Below are positions 1 to 8,193 of a stretch of DNA of 26,004 nucleotides, piece after piece. Position numbers and translations under genes: made by a program. Within the stretch, counting starts at the first letter, position 1, and the number at the start of each line of letters is the position of its first letter. The notes beneath the pieces are model-generated. The model was not told the origin of the DNA, ran no database searches, and saw only the letters and a list, made by a program, of their open reading frames with translations. This stretch comes from Thauera sp. UBA6194 (lineage in GTDB: Bacteria > Pseudomonadota > Gammaproteobacteria > Burkholderiales > Rhodocyclaceae), in assembly GCA_002422685.1 (NCBI GenBank), contig DITC01000007.1, positions 64,859 to 90,862 of the forward strand, read 5' to 3'.

Positions 1-9
1 AAAAGAAAT

Positions 10-2211
10 TCATGCAGCAAGAGTGCGCAGCGGCTGCACTGCCGCGGTTGCGCGCCCTTCGTGAGTGATCGCGCGCTGGACCAGCTGCGGCACGTCGAGA
101 ATCAGCGCCACCTCGCCGGTCCCCAGAATGGTGGAGCCGGCGACACCGGCGACGCGCTCGAACAGGCGCCCGAGCGGCTTGATCACGGTCTGGCACTCGC
201 CCAGCAGCGCATCGACCGCGATGCCGGCCTGACGACCGGCGAAACGCACCACGACCACGTTCTGGCGCACGGGCCGGGGTTCGGTGTCGAGCGCGAACAT
301 TTCGCGCAGGCGCAGGAAGGGCAGCACCTGGTCGCGCAGCCTGAGGTAGCCCGCGGTCTGCGCAGCGGCGGGCAGCTCGATGCACTCGATCACGGCGTCG
401 AGCGGCAGGATGAAGGTCGAGCCCGCGACCCCGACCTGAAAGCCGTCGATGATCGCCAGCGTGAGCGGCAGGCAGATGCGCATCGTCGTGCCGCCGCCGG
501 GCACGCTGGCGATGTCCAGCGTGCCGCGCAGGGCCTCGACGTTGCTCTTGACCACGTCCATGCCCACCCCGCGCCCGGACAGGCTGGTGACCTCGGCCGC
601 GGTGGAAAAGCCGGGTTCGAGGATCAGGCGGTGGATTTCGGCGGCGCCGAGCTGGGCGTCGGCCGTCACCAGCCCACGCTCGACGGCCTTGGCCAGGATG
701 CGCTCGGCGTCGAGTCCGGCGCCGTCGTCCGCGACCTCGATGACGATGCTGCCCGACTCGTGATAGGCGTTGAGGCGCAGCGTGCCGCGCGCGGGCTTGC
801 CGGCCTGCGCGCGCCGCGCCGGCGCCTCGATGCCGTGGTCGATGGCGTTGCGCACCAGGTGCATGAGCGGGTCGCCGATCTTCTCGACCATGGACTTGTC
901 GAGCTCGGCGTCGGCGCCGCTGATGACGAGCTCGATCTTCTTGCCGAGCTCGCGCGCGACGTCGCGCACCACGCGCGGGAAGCGGTTGAAGACCTCGCCG
1001 ATCGGCGTCATGCGCAGGCGCAGCGCGCTGTCGCGCACATCCTCGACCAGACGCAGCAGGTTGGAGGCGACCTCGTGCAGCGCGCGGCTGTCGGCGCGCT
1101 GGGCCTGGAGCTGGGTGGCCGCGCCGGCGATCACCAGCTCGCCCACCTGATCGATGAGCGCATCGAGCCGGTCGGCCGGCACCTTGACGCTCTTGGCCTC
1201 GCTGTTGCGGCGCCCGTCCGCCGCCTTCTGCTTGCCGAGCGCGGCCTCGACCACGCGCGGCTGCACGGCGGCCTGGTCGATCAGCAGCTCGCCGATCGGC
1301 GCTGCGGCGGCCGCGGCACGCTGGTGCGCGAGCGCACGCGCCAATTCGCGCTCGGTGACCGAGCCGCAGGCGACGAGGATCTCGCCCAGTCGGCGCGCGT
1401 CCTCGTCGAGCGCGTCGATGAGCGCGAGGTAGTCGTCGATGCGCGCATTGGGCGCCACGATGGTGATGGTGGCGTCATCCTGCGCGAACTCGAACACCGC
1501 CTCGATCTCGGCCTTGGTGGCCGCGCTGCGCAGCGCGATCTCGAAGCCGAGGTGGCAGGTTTCAGGGTCGCCGGCGGCCAGCTCCGGCAGCGCGTCGACC
1601 AGGGTTTCGACGTGGACGAGCTCGCCGAGCGTGCGCAGGTAGTTGATGAAGGCGAGCGGGTCCATGCCGTTGCGCAGCACATCGCGGCCAAAGCGCAGCG
1701 AAAGGTGCCAGTGCTCGGCTCCGATCGAGACGCTGCTCGCCGCGTCGACCTCGAGCGGCTGCGTCACCGCCGGCGTGTCGATCGGCGCCGGCAGCGTCGC
1801 CTGCGTCCCCCCCGCGCCGGCGCCACCGGCCGCGTCGCCGAAGAGCCGCAGGCGCGCGAGCAAGGGTTCGCCTTCGTGTTCGGGCAGCGGCGCCGCGTCG
1901 GCCACCGCGCGCACGAGGCGGGCGATGTGGTCCTGCGCCTCGAGCAGCAGGTTGATGAGCTCGTCGCTGAATGCGATCTCGCCGTTGCGCAGGCGGTCGA
2001 GCACGTTCTCGACCACGTGGGTGAAGTCCACCACCGCATCGAGCCCGAACAGACCGGCCGAGCCCTTGATCGTGTGGGCGCAGCGGAACAGGGCGTGCAT
2101 GTCCTCGGCGGGGAGCGCCACGGTTTCGGCGCGCAGCAGGATGTCTTCCATCTGCGCGAGCAGGTCGCGGCTTTCGTCGAGAAAGGTGGCCAGAGCCTGA
2201 GACAGATCCAT
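10..2211 (-). CDS. cheA: CheA-type chemosensory histidine kinase
   Basis: This is a 733-residue cytoplasmic kinase expected to autophosphorylate under receptor control and pass phosphate to a CheY-like partner. An Hpt domain (about 1-110) has the phospho-accepting His46 in the motif CAHTIKGSAG. A Pro/Ala/Gly linker leads to an alpha/beta region (about 165-255) in the P2 position. Residues 275-330 hold two helical LGEIL/IGELL repeats not usual in enteric CheA. Dimerisation helices start near 345 (LIDQVGELVIAG). The ATPase domain has its N box near 450-460 (HLVRNAIDHG), DDGAG near 496 and SGRGVGMD near 546. A CheW-like domain (about 585-720) ends the protein. The ATG follows an AGGAG that overlaps the stop of the upstream STAS gene, so the two are probably translationally coupled. 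It is the last gene of the operon inside the window. Family assignment is firm; the stimulus and output (swimming, twitching or other) are unknown. Confidence 0.93.
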   Translation of the reverse strand: MDLSQALATFLDESRDLLAQMEDILLRAETVALPAEDMHALFRCAHTIKGSAGLFGLDAVVDFTHVVENVLDRLRNGEIAFSDELINLLLEAQDHIARLVRAVADAAPLPEHEGEPLLARLRLFGDAAGGAGAGGTQATLPAPIDTPAVTQPLEVDAASSVSIGAEHWHLSLRFGRDVLRNGMDPLAFINYLRTLGELVHVETLVDALPELAAGDPETCHLGFEIALRSAATKAEIEAVFEFAQDDATITIVAPNARIDDYLALIDALDEDARRLGEILVACGSVTERELARALAHQRAAAAAAPIGELLIDQAAVQPRVVEAALGKQKAADGRRNSEAKSVKVPADRLDALIDQVGELVIAGAATQLQAQRADSRALHEVASNLLRLVEDVRDSALRLRMTPIGEVFNRFPRVVRDVARELGKKIELVISGADAELDKSMVEKIGDPLMHLVRNAIDHGIEAPARRAQAGKPARGTLRLNAYHESGSIVIEVADDGAGLDAERILAKAVERGLVTADAQLGAAEIHRLILEPGFSTAAEVTSLSGRGVGMDVVKSNVEALRGTLDIASVPGGGTTMRICLPLTLAIIDGFQVGVAGSTFILPLDAVIECIELPAAAQTAGYLRLRDQVLPFLRLREMFALDTEPRPVRQNVVVVRFAGRQAGIAVDALLGECQTVIKPLGRLFERVAGVAGSTILGTGEVALILDVPQLVQRAITHEGRATAAVQPLRTLAA

Positions 2212-2214
2212 CGC

Positions 2215-2529
2215 TTACTCCTGGGGCTGCGGCCGGGTGCGGGCGACCAGCAGCGGGTCGCCGAGCGCACCGCCGAGGTTGGCGAGCTCGAGCAGGCGCA
2301 GGACCGCATCGGCGTGATTGACGAAGCGCACCGTCTTGCCCGGGCAGCGCTTGGCCATGAGCATGAGCTGCAGGCCGGCGGTGTCGATTTCGGTGATGCC
2401 GCCGAGGTCGATCTCGAGCTCGTCGTGCGCGCCGAGCGCCTGCAGCCAGTCGTGGCGCAGCGTGGCGACGGTGTAGATGCCGAGCTCGCCTTGCGGGCGC
2501 AGGCTCATGGCGCTGGCGGGGGCCTTCAT
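2215..2529 (-). CDS. STAS-domain protein (anti-sigma antagonist-like)
   Basis: This small protein of 104 residues is a single STAS domain, the fold of SpoIIAA-like anti-anti-sigma factors. The loop that carries the phosphorylated Ser in SpoIIAA (DSSGL) reads DTAGL here, so Thr50 is the candidate phosphorylation site. The order of elements (ELGIYTVATL, LEIDLGGITEIDTAGLQ, VRFVNH) follows the family. A GAGGG ribosome-binding site precedes the ATG; Met8 is an alternative start. The gene sits 10 bases after the cheY-like gene and 3 bases before cheA, clearly in one operon. STAS proteins occur in some alternative chemosensory clusters, where they may be scaffolds or phospho-switches. No sigma factor or anti-sigma kinase is present nearby, so a sigma-control role is not supported by context. 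Confidence 0.85.
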   Translation of the reverse strand: MKAPASAMSLRPQGELGIYTVATLRHDWLQALGAHDELEIDLGGITEIDTAGLQLMLMAKRCPGKTVRFVNHADAVLRLLELANLGGALGDPLLVARTRPQPQE

Positions 2530-2539
2530 CGCTGCGCCC

Positions 2540-2905
2540 TCACATCACCAGTTTGGAGACGGCCGCCAGCATCTGCTGGGGCTGGAAGGGCTTGACCACC
2601 CAGGCGCGCGCGCCGGCTTCCTGGCCAAGGCGCTTCTTCTCCTCGGCGGCTTCGGTGGTGAGCATGATCACCGGGGTGAACTTGTAGCTCGGGTTCTTCT
2701 TGAGCTCGCGCACGAAGGCGATGCCGTCCATGTTCGGCATGTTCACGTCCGAGATGATGAGGTGAACCTTCTGGCCGGCGAGCTTGCCGAGCGCGTCGCG
2801 CCCGTCGCAGGCTTCGATGACCGCGTAGCCTGCGCCCTTGAGCGACAGGCTCACCACCTGACGCAGCGAGGCGGAGTCGTCGACGATCAGCACGGTTTTG
2901 GACAT
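2540..2905 (-). CDS. cheY: CheY-like single-domain response regulator
   Basis: This is a stand-alone receiver domain of 121 residues and the likely phosphate acceptor for the CheA kinase of the same operon. The acidic pocket is at Asp9-Asp10 (LIVDDS), the phospho-acceptor is Asp53 (ISDVNMPNMDG), the switch Thr is in MLTTE near 83-84, and the conserved Lys105 lies in VVKPF. There is no DNA-binding or other output domain, so it must act by protein contact, for example at a flagellar or pilus motor or on the STAS protein encoded next to it. AGGAG lies 7 bases before the ATG. It starts 15 bases after the stop of the methyl-accepting protein gene. The fold and chemistry are clear; the target is not. 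Confidence 0.93.
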   Translation of the reverse strand: MSKTVLIVDDSASLRQVVSLSLKGAGYAVIEACDGRDALGKLAGQKVHLIISDVNMPNMDGIAFVRELKKNPSYKFTPVIMLTTEAAEEKKRLGQEAGARAWVVKPFQPQQMLAAVSKLVM

Positions 2906-2920
2906 GGGGAGGGCTCCTGC

Positions 2921-4186
2921 TTAAAAGAAAGTGATGTCGCCGCCCGCGCATGCGGTGTCCGCATCGAGCCGGCGGGCGTGTTGTTCGAGCGTGGTGTAGG
3001 TGCGCTCGAGCGCGGCGACCCAGGCCGCGGCATCGATCGGAGCGGGCACCCGTCCGCCCTGCAGCGCGGCCTCGTCGCCCGCGACCTGTTCAGCCAGGCG
3101 CGCCATGTCGGCACGCACGGCCTCCAGTATCTGGCTCACCCGGTCCTGGAACTGAAGCTGCACCAGCACGCCCTCGATGCGTGCCTGCACCGCCGCGCTG
3201 TTGTCTTCGAGCTCGCGCGCGGCCTGCGCCATGGCGCTGCCGACGTGGTCGAAGCGCTGCACCACGCGCCCGATCGTGCCTTCGGTGTCGCGCACCAGGG
3301 CGGCGTCGCTCTGCCCCATGCGCTCGGCGGCGGCGAGCGCTTCGGCCATCGCGGCGTGCGCAATCTCGACCTTGGCGCGGATCTTCTGGCCGGTGCTGCC
3401 CGAGAGGTCGGAGAGCTTGCGCACCTCGTCGGCGACCACCGCAAAGCCGCGCCCGACCTCGCCCGCGCGTGCGGCCTCGATCGCGGCGTTGAGCGCGAGC
3501 AGATTGGTCTGCTTGGCGATCTCGCCCACCTCGCTCGCCATGCGCATGAGCTCGTCGGTAACCTGCGCGAGCCGCCCGACCGCCTGCGACAGCGTCTGCT
3601 TTTCGGCGAGCGCGGCGTTGAGCCCGCTCAGCACGGCGTCGAGCTCGGTGCGGGCAAAGCCGATCACGCCCACGACGCTGTCGGCGCCGGCGTCCGCGCC
3701 GCTCTGGCGCGAGTGCTGAAGTGCGTGCTGCAGGCGCGCGAGGATTTCGGCGAACTCGCCGGCAAGCGCACCGACCGCGGTCTCGGTCTGCGTGCGCGAC
3801 AGACCCACATGGTCGCGCCAGCGCGCGAGCGCGGCCTGCGCCACGTGCTGCAGGCTGAACAGATAGGCCTCGCGCTCGGCCAGCCGGGCCTGCGCTTCGG
3901 CGGCATCCTGCGCACGCCGCAGCGCCTGCGCCGCCACCTGCCGGCGTCGGATCCATAGCGGCAGCGCGACGCTGGCCATGCCGAGCGCGGCCGCGGTCGC
4001 CAGGGCGACGGGGCCGGCGGCAAGGAACGCCAGCAGCAGCGCTCCGCTCAGGCCCGGCGCCGCGAGCGCGGCCAGCGGCAGGGCCTGAAGGTTTGTGGAA
4101 ACGAGGGGCTGGGACACGTACCGCTTCTCCGTAGGTTCCGCGACCGCCTTCGGGCGGCGCAGTCTTGATGAGGCTGACACGGACAT
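2921..4186 (-). CDS. Methyl-accepting chemotaxis protein without periplasmic sensor domain
   Basis: This receptor has about 421 residues from the ATG at 4186. Two closely spaced hydrophobic segments (about 35-52 and 57-77) form a membrane hairpin with almost no periplasmic loop, so it has no classical ligand-binding domain outside the membrane. The cytoplasmic part carries the conserved MCP hairpin tip (KQTNLLALNAAIEAARAGE then GRGFAVVADEVRKL), which binds CheA and CheW. A flexible tail ends in DITFF. The first gene of the operon MCP-cheY-STAS-cheA, it is read away from the sensor kinase at 4388. The open frame extends upstream to 4291, but the ATG at 4186 leaves room for promoters; its ribosome-binding site (AAAGGA) is weak and distant, so the start is uncertain. 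Possible inputs are membrane state, redox state or a partner protein. Confidence 0.88.
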   Translation of the reverse strand: MSVSASSRLRRPKAVAEPTEKRYVSQPLVSTNLQALPLAALAAPGLSGALLLAFLAAGPVALATAAALGMASVALPLWIRRRQVAAQALRRAQDAAEAQARLAEREAYLFSLQHVAQAALARWRDHVGLSRTQTETAVGALAGEFAEILARLQHALQHSRQSGADAGADSVVGVIGFARTELDAVLSGLNAALAEKQTLSQAVGRLAQVTDELMRMASEVGEIAKQTNLLALNAAIEAARAGEVGRGFAVVADEVRKLSDLSGSTGQKIRAKVEIAHAAMAEALAAAERMGQSDAALVRDTEGTIGRVVQRFDHVGSAMAQAARELEDNSAAVQARIEGVLVQLQFQDRVSQILEAVRADMARLAEQVAGDEAALQGGRVPAPIDAAAWVAALERTYTTLEQHARRLDADTACAGGDITFF

Positions 4187-4387
4187 TGCGCACGGATTGC
4201 GTCCTTTACGGATAGACCCGATTTGGGCAATACCCGTAAGATCCACACACAACATGATCCAGCCGCCAGCATTCACTTGATCGCTGCGCATGGTGTCGCT
4301 TCGGCCCCTCTAGGGACAATCGGTAAAACTCCGTGTCCGGCCCTAGGGGTATGGACTAGACAAGCCCTTCGAGAGAGAAGTACCGAC
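4187..4387. promoter_or_regulatory. Divergent promoter region between MCP operon and sensor-kinase operon
   Basis: These 201 bases separate two outward-reading operons and must hold both promoters. I see no convincing -10/-35 pair on either strand. The clearest structure is two copies of CTAGGG, at 4310-4315 and 4343-4348, exactly 33 bases apart (about three helix turns) on the side of the plus-strand kinase. The first is followed by TCGGTAA (4320-4326). A related sequence recurs at 8106-8125 upstream of the GGDEF-EAL gene. These may be operator sites, inferred from sequence only. Confidence 0.45.
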
Positions 4388-5893
4388 GTGCTGATTCGCA
4401 AGCAACAAACGCTCATTGCCGCCGCCGCGCTGCTCATCGTGCTGGTGGTGAGCGGGCTCTGGATCAACAGCAACCTGGCCTTCCGCACCGAGCTCGAGCG
4501 CAATCGCATGGCCGCACAGATCGGGCCAGTAGGCGCCTCGCAGCTGCGCGTGCGCACCTTCGAGTTTCTCGCCCAGCCCACGCCCGAGACGCGCCGGCGC
4601 TGGTACGAGAGCCACGCGCGCTTCGGCGCAATGCTCGCCGCGCCCCTCATGGACGGCACGCCGGGAGAAGCGATCATCAGCGCGCTGCGCGCACGCCATG
4701 CACAGCTGCCCGAGCTGTTCGAGGCGCTCGCGCGCCAGCGCCTGCTCGAGGACGACGCATCGGCGCCGAACCCGGCGGTGCTCGGCCAGGCACGGGCCAC
4801 CTCGGTGCAGTTCATGGACGCCACGCAGCAGATCGCCGAAGACACCTTGACCCTGCTCGAGCTCGGTCAGGCGCGGCTCGGCCGCCTGCAACGCAACGAG
4901 GAGCACCTGATGGCCGGGCTGATCGTGCTGCTGATGCTGGCCCTCGGCCTGCAGTTCCTGATCGTGCGGCGCCAGGTGCTCGAACCGCTGCGCGCGCTCG
5001 AGCGCGGCGCGCGCGCCATCGAGAAGGGTGAATACGAGCACCGCATCGGCATGCACGCGCATAACGAGCTCGGCACGGTGGCTCGCCAGTTCGACCACAT
5101 GGCCGACGCGCTCGGCGAGACGCTGCAGGCCCTGCACCAGCAGCGCAGCCAGCTCGAAGTCGCCAATCGCGAGCTGGAGAGCTTCAGCTACTCGGTGTCG
5201 CACGACCTGCGCGCGCCGCTGCGCGGCATCGACGGCTGGGCGGCCGCACTCGACGAGGACTTCGGCAACACCCTGCCCGCCGAGGCGAAGGACTACATCG
5301 CGCACATCCGCGGCGAATGCACGCGCATGAACCAGCTCGTCGACGACCTGCTGCAGCTTGCCCGCGTCACGCGCAGCACACTGGACTTCGAGTGGCTGGA
5401 GCTCGACCGGCTCGCCCGCGAAGTGGCCGAGCGGGTGCGTGCGGCCTGGCCGGACCGCGACATCGTCTTCGAGATCGAGGCGGACCTGACGGTGTGGGGC
5501 GACCGACGCCTGCTCGACATCGTGCTCACGAACCTGTTCGACAACGCGTGCAAGTTCACCGCGCGCGTGCCGCAGGCGCGCATCGTGCTGGGTAGCCGCG
5601 TACGGACTGATCAGGCGAGCGGCGTGGCGGTGAAGGCGTATTACGTGCAGGACAATGGCGCCGGTTTCGACATGCAGTACGCCAGGCGCCTGTTCACGCC
5701 GTTCCAGCGCATGCATTCGCAGCGCGACTTCCCCGGCACCGGCATCGGGCTTGCGATCGTGCACCGGATCATCCAGCGCCACGGCGGCCAGCTCGACGCC
5801 GAGGCGAAGCCGGGCGAAGGCGCCTGCTTCGGCTTCACCCTGCCGCTGCAGCCGGGACCAGCGCTGCCCGCACGCGCCGACGCCAGGCCATGA
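4388..5893 (+). CDS. Membrane sensor histidine kinase (HAMP-HisKA-HATPase)
   Basis: This is a 501-residue inner-membrane kinase. Transmembrane helices at about 8-26 and 173-193 enclose a helical periplasmic domain of roughly 145 residues. A HAMP domain (about 195-250) follows. The HisKA box with phospho-acceptor His272 reads SVSHDLRAPLRG, and the ATPase domain has its N box at LTNLFDNACKF (380-390), DNGAGFD and GTGIGLAIV. The kinase core resembles those of phytochrome-like and two-component kinases with the SHDLRAPLR box. A GTG start at 4388 is preferred because GAGAGAAG lies 7 bases upstream and the first helix follows directly; the frame is open back to 4223. No partner regulator of its own class is adjacent; the next gene, 24 bases on, carries a receiver that may take its phosphate. 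The ligand is unknown. Confidence 0.9.
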   Translation: MLIRKQQTLIAAAALLIVLVVSGLWINSNLAFRTELERNRMAAQIGPVGASQLRVRTFEFLAQPTPETRRRWYESHARFGAMLAAPLMDGTPGEAIISALRARHAQLPELFEALARQRLLEDDASAPNPAVLGQARATSVQFMDATQQIAEDTLTLLELGQARLGRLQRNEEHLMAGLIVLLMLALGLQFLIVRRQVLEPLRALERGARAIEKGEYEHRIGMHAHNELGTVARQFDHMADALGETLQALHQQRSQLEVANRELESFSYSVSHDLRAPLRGIDGWAAALDEDFGNTLPAEAKDYIAHIRGECTRMNQLVDDLLQLARVTRSTLDFEWLELDRLAREVAERVRAAWPDRDIVFEIEADLTVWGDRRLLDIVLTNLFDNACKFTARVPQARIVLGSRVRTDQASGVAVKAYYVQDNGAGFDMQYARRLFTPFQRMHSQRDFPGTGIGLAIVHRIIQRHGGQLDAEAKPGEGACFGFTLPLQPGPALPARADARP

Positions 5894-5917
5894 GCTGCGG
5901 ACAATGAAGGCGCACCT

Positions 5918-7459
5918 ATGACCCTGCCCACCCCGCCTGCGCAGACCGAGCTGGCCGTGCTGCTCGTGGAGGACGCCGAGCGCGACGCGCTGCTGATCCT
6001 GCGCGCGCTCAGGCAGGCCGGCTTCGCCGTGCGCCATCGCCGCGTGGAACGCGCCGACGAGATGCGCGCCGCACTCGCCGACGCGCACTGGGATGTGGTG
6101 CTCTCGGACTTCAACCTGCCCGGCTTCGATGCGCACAGCGCCCTGGCCGAGCTGCAGGCGAGCGGGCTGGACCTGCCCTTCATCGTGGTCTCGGGCACCA
6201 TCGGCGACGAGACCGCGATCGCGCTGATGCGCCAGGGCGCGCACGATTACCTGATGAAGGCCAACCTCGCCCGCCTCGGCCCGGCCATCGAGCGCGAGAT
6301 CGGCGAGGCCCGCGTGCGCGCCGAACGCCACCGCGCCCTCGCCGCCTTGCGCGAGAGCGAGGCCAGCTTGCGCGCGGCGCAGCGCATCGGCGGCATCGGC
6401 CAGTGGCGCAAGGACGCCGGGCAGGCTTCGACGTGGTGCTCCGACACTTTGTTCGCCCTGTTCGGCATCGTCCCGCCCTATCCGCAAGAGCCGGTGCATG
6501 CGCTGCTGGCGCGCGTCCACCCCGCCGACGCAGGCGCGCTGCAGGCCATGCACCACCGCCTCGCCGAAGGTGCCACGCAGGGCGACATCGAGTACCGCAT
6601 CATGCGCACCGACGGCAGCATCCGCTACCTGCGCGAATGCGCGGCCTGGACCCGGGGCGATCCGGACGCACCCGCGGCGCTGATCGGTACGGTCTACGAC
6701 GTCACCGCCCATCGCGAGGCCGAACAGGCGCTGAGCATGGCCAACCTGCGCCTGCGCCAGCTCTCGGGGCGTGTGCTCGAGGCGCAGGAGTCCGAACGGC
6801 GCGAGCTGGCGCGCGAGCTGCACGACCAGATCGGCCAGGCCCTCACCGCGGTCAAGCTCGAGCTGCAGGGCATGACGCCGCATGTGGACGAGGGGCCGGC
6901 GGTAATGCGCCTGGCGTCCGCGCTCCACATCACCGAGGAGGCGCTCGCCCAGGTGCGCGGCCTGTCGCTGAACCTGCGCCCGCCACAGCTCGACTACATG
7001 GGGCTGGAGGCTTCGCTGCGCTGGCATGCACAGGCTCAGTGCGAGCGCGCCGGTCTGTCGCTCGCGTTCTCGGCCCGCATCGACGGCCCCGCGCCCGACG
7101 CGCGCTGCGCGATCGTGTGTTTCCGCCTGCTGCAGGAAGCGCTCACCAATGTCCTCAGGCACGCCGGCGCGAACACCTTGCGGGTGGATGTTTCGCAGCA
7201 GGACGGTACGATCCTGATGGAGATCGACGATGACGGCTGTGGCTTCGATGTGGCACGTGCGCGCCGGCGCATGCTCGAAGGCGAGAGCGTGGGCCTGCTC
7301 GGCATGGAGGAACGGGCCGCCCTGATCGGCGGTCATGTCGGCATCGAATCGGCTCCGGGTCAAGGCACGCGGCTGCGCGTCACGCTACCCTGCCATGACG
7401 ATCGGGACACACGACAGGGAGAGATCGATGGAAGGATTACGCGTACTGCTGGTGGATGA
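5918..7459 (+). CDS. REC-PAS-HisKA_3 sensor kinase (NarX/UhpB type core)
   Basis: This soluble protein of 513 residues is arranged in the reverse order of a normal hybrid kinase. An N-terminal receiver (about 12-130) has acceptor Asp64 (VLSDFNLPGF) and Lys114. A PAS domain of the PAS_3 type (about 150-268) follows, with the typical IEYRIMRTDGSIRYL segment. The HisKA_3 dimerisation helix has His302 in ERRELARELHDQIGQ. The ATPase has an N box at LQEALTNVLRHA and GLLGMEERAALIGG at the end. The receiver makes this kinase a likely second step, controlled by phosphorylation from the upstream HAMP kinase. GAAGG precedes the ATG. Its 3' end overlaps the start of the LuxR-type regulator by 32 bases, which makes that regulator the probable cognate partner. 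The domain assignment is secure; the phospho-flow is inferred. Confidence 0.9.
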   Translation: MTLPTPPAQTELAVLLVEDAERDALLILRALRQAGFAVRHRRVERADEMRAALADAHWDVVLSDFNLPGFDAHSALAELQASGLDLPFIVVSGTIGDETAIALMRQGAHDYLMKANLARLGPAIEREIGEARVRAERHRALAALRESEASLRAAQRIGGIGQWRKDAGQASTWCSDTLFALFGIVPPYPQEPVHALLARVHPADAGALQAMHHRLAEGATQGDIEYRIMRTDGSIRYLRECAAWTRGDPDAPAALIGTVYDVTAHREAEQALSMANLRLRQLSGRVLEAQESERRELARELHDQIGQALTAVKLELQGMTPHVDEGPAVMRLASALHITEEALAQVRGLSLNLRPPQLDYMGLEASLRWHAQAQCERAGLSLAFSARIDGPAPDARCAIVCFRLLQEALTNVLRHAGANTLRVDVSQQDGTILMEIDDDGCGFDVARARRRMLEGESVGLLGMEERAALIGGHVGIESAPGQGTRLRVTLPCHDDRDTRQGEIDGRITRTAGG

Positions 7460-8084
7460 TCACAGCCTGGTCCGTGCCGGCGTGCGCGCCTTGCTGCACG
7501 CCCTACCCCAGGTGGTGTCAATCGACGAGGCCAGCAGCGGGCGCGAAGCGCTCGAGCGCGTGCGCGCCGAGCTGCCGGATCTGGTGCTGATGGACATCGC
7601 CATGAACGACATGGACGGCCTGGAGGCAACGCGCGCGATCACCGCCGAACAACCCGAGGCGCGGATCATCATGCTGTCGATGCACGACACCGGTGACTTT
7701 TTCGACCAGGCGCTGCGCTGCGGCGCGCGTGGCTACCTGCTCAAGGATGCAGCGGTCGCCGAACTCGAGATGGCGATCGCGGCGGTGATGCGCGGCGACG
7801 TGTATCTGAGCCCGGCGGTCTCGCGCCATCTGGTCGGCAACATGCTCGCGCGCCAGCCCGACGAGGCGCGCCCTGCCGGCGTGCTCACGCCCCGCCAGAC
7901 CGAGATCCTGCACCTGATCGGCAGCGGCGTCGGCACCAAGGACATCGCGCGCCGGCTCGACCTGAGCGTGAAGACGGTCGAGGCGCACCGCGCCCAGATC
8001 ATGGAGCGCCTCGGCGTGCGCGACATCGCCAATCTGCTGCTGGAGGCGGCCCGACGCGGGCTGATCACGCTCGGCAAGATCTGA
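7428..8084 (+). CDS. NarL/LuxR-family response regulator
   Basis: The product, 218 residues long, is a DNA-binding regulator. The receiver domain (1-120) has Asp10-Asp11 and acceptor Asp56 (LVLMDIAMNDMDG), and the switch Lys lies in GYLLKDAA. A short linker leads to a LuxR-type helix-turn-helix (about 150-212) with the family pattern LTPRQTEILHLIGSG and LSVKTVEAHRAQIMERL. The ATG at 7428 is preceded by AGGGAGAG. The start lies inside the end of the HisKA_3 kinase gene, the usual layout for a NarX/NarL-type pair. Target sites are unknown. The CTAGG...TCGGTAA sequences in front of the operon and in front of the next gene are candidates, but nothing in the sequence proves binding. Confidence 0.93.
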   Translation: MEGLRVLLVDDHSLVRAGVRALLHALPQVVSIDEASSGREALERVRAELPDLVLMDIAMNDMDGLEATRAITAEQPEARIIMLSMHDTGDFFDQALRCGARGYLLKDAAVAELEMAIAAVMRGDVYLSPAVSRHLVGNMLARQPDEARPAGVLTPRQTEILHLIGSGVGTKDIARRLDLSVKTVEAHRAQIMERLGVRDIANLLLEAARRGLITLGKI

Positions 8085-8105
8085 GACGACACCCCCGCTC
8101 CAGCG

Positions 8106-8125
8106 CCCTAGGTGCATCTCGGTAA
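8106..8125 (+). promoter_or_regulatory. CCCTAGGT...TCGGTAA element upstream of the GGDEF-EAL gene
   Basis: CTAGG (8108-8112) is followed after six bases by TCGGTAA (8119-8125). The sequence upstream of the sensor kinase has CTAGG (4310-4314) followed after five bases by the same TCGGTAA. The shared element in the only two sizeable intergenic spaces of this signalling cluster suggests a common operator or promoter element. This is pattern recognition only; I know of no named consensus that matches. Confidence 0.35.
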
Positions 8126-8193
8126 TCCGCTGCATTGCGGCATCGGCGTACAACCGTATCATTGGCCCAGACCTGAAGTCGGAGTACCCAGCA

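Noticed and set aside
61..2595. An 844-codon open frame on the plus strand opposite cheA and the STAS gene
   Set aside because: It is the mirror of a real gene in high-GC DNA. Its product is rich in His, Asp, Arg and Gly with no domain, while the minus strand encodes a textbook CheA.
2477..3958. A 493-codon plus-strand frame opposite the receptor and cheY genes
   Set aside because: It is a shadow of the methyl-accepting protein and CheY; no motif, and low-complexity His/Arg/Gly content.
4343..7363. A 1006-codon open frame on the minus strand opposite two kinase genes
   Set aside because: It is antisense to two well-supported kinases, has no recognisable motif, and has a composition typical of shadow frames.
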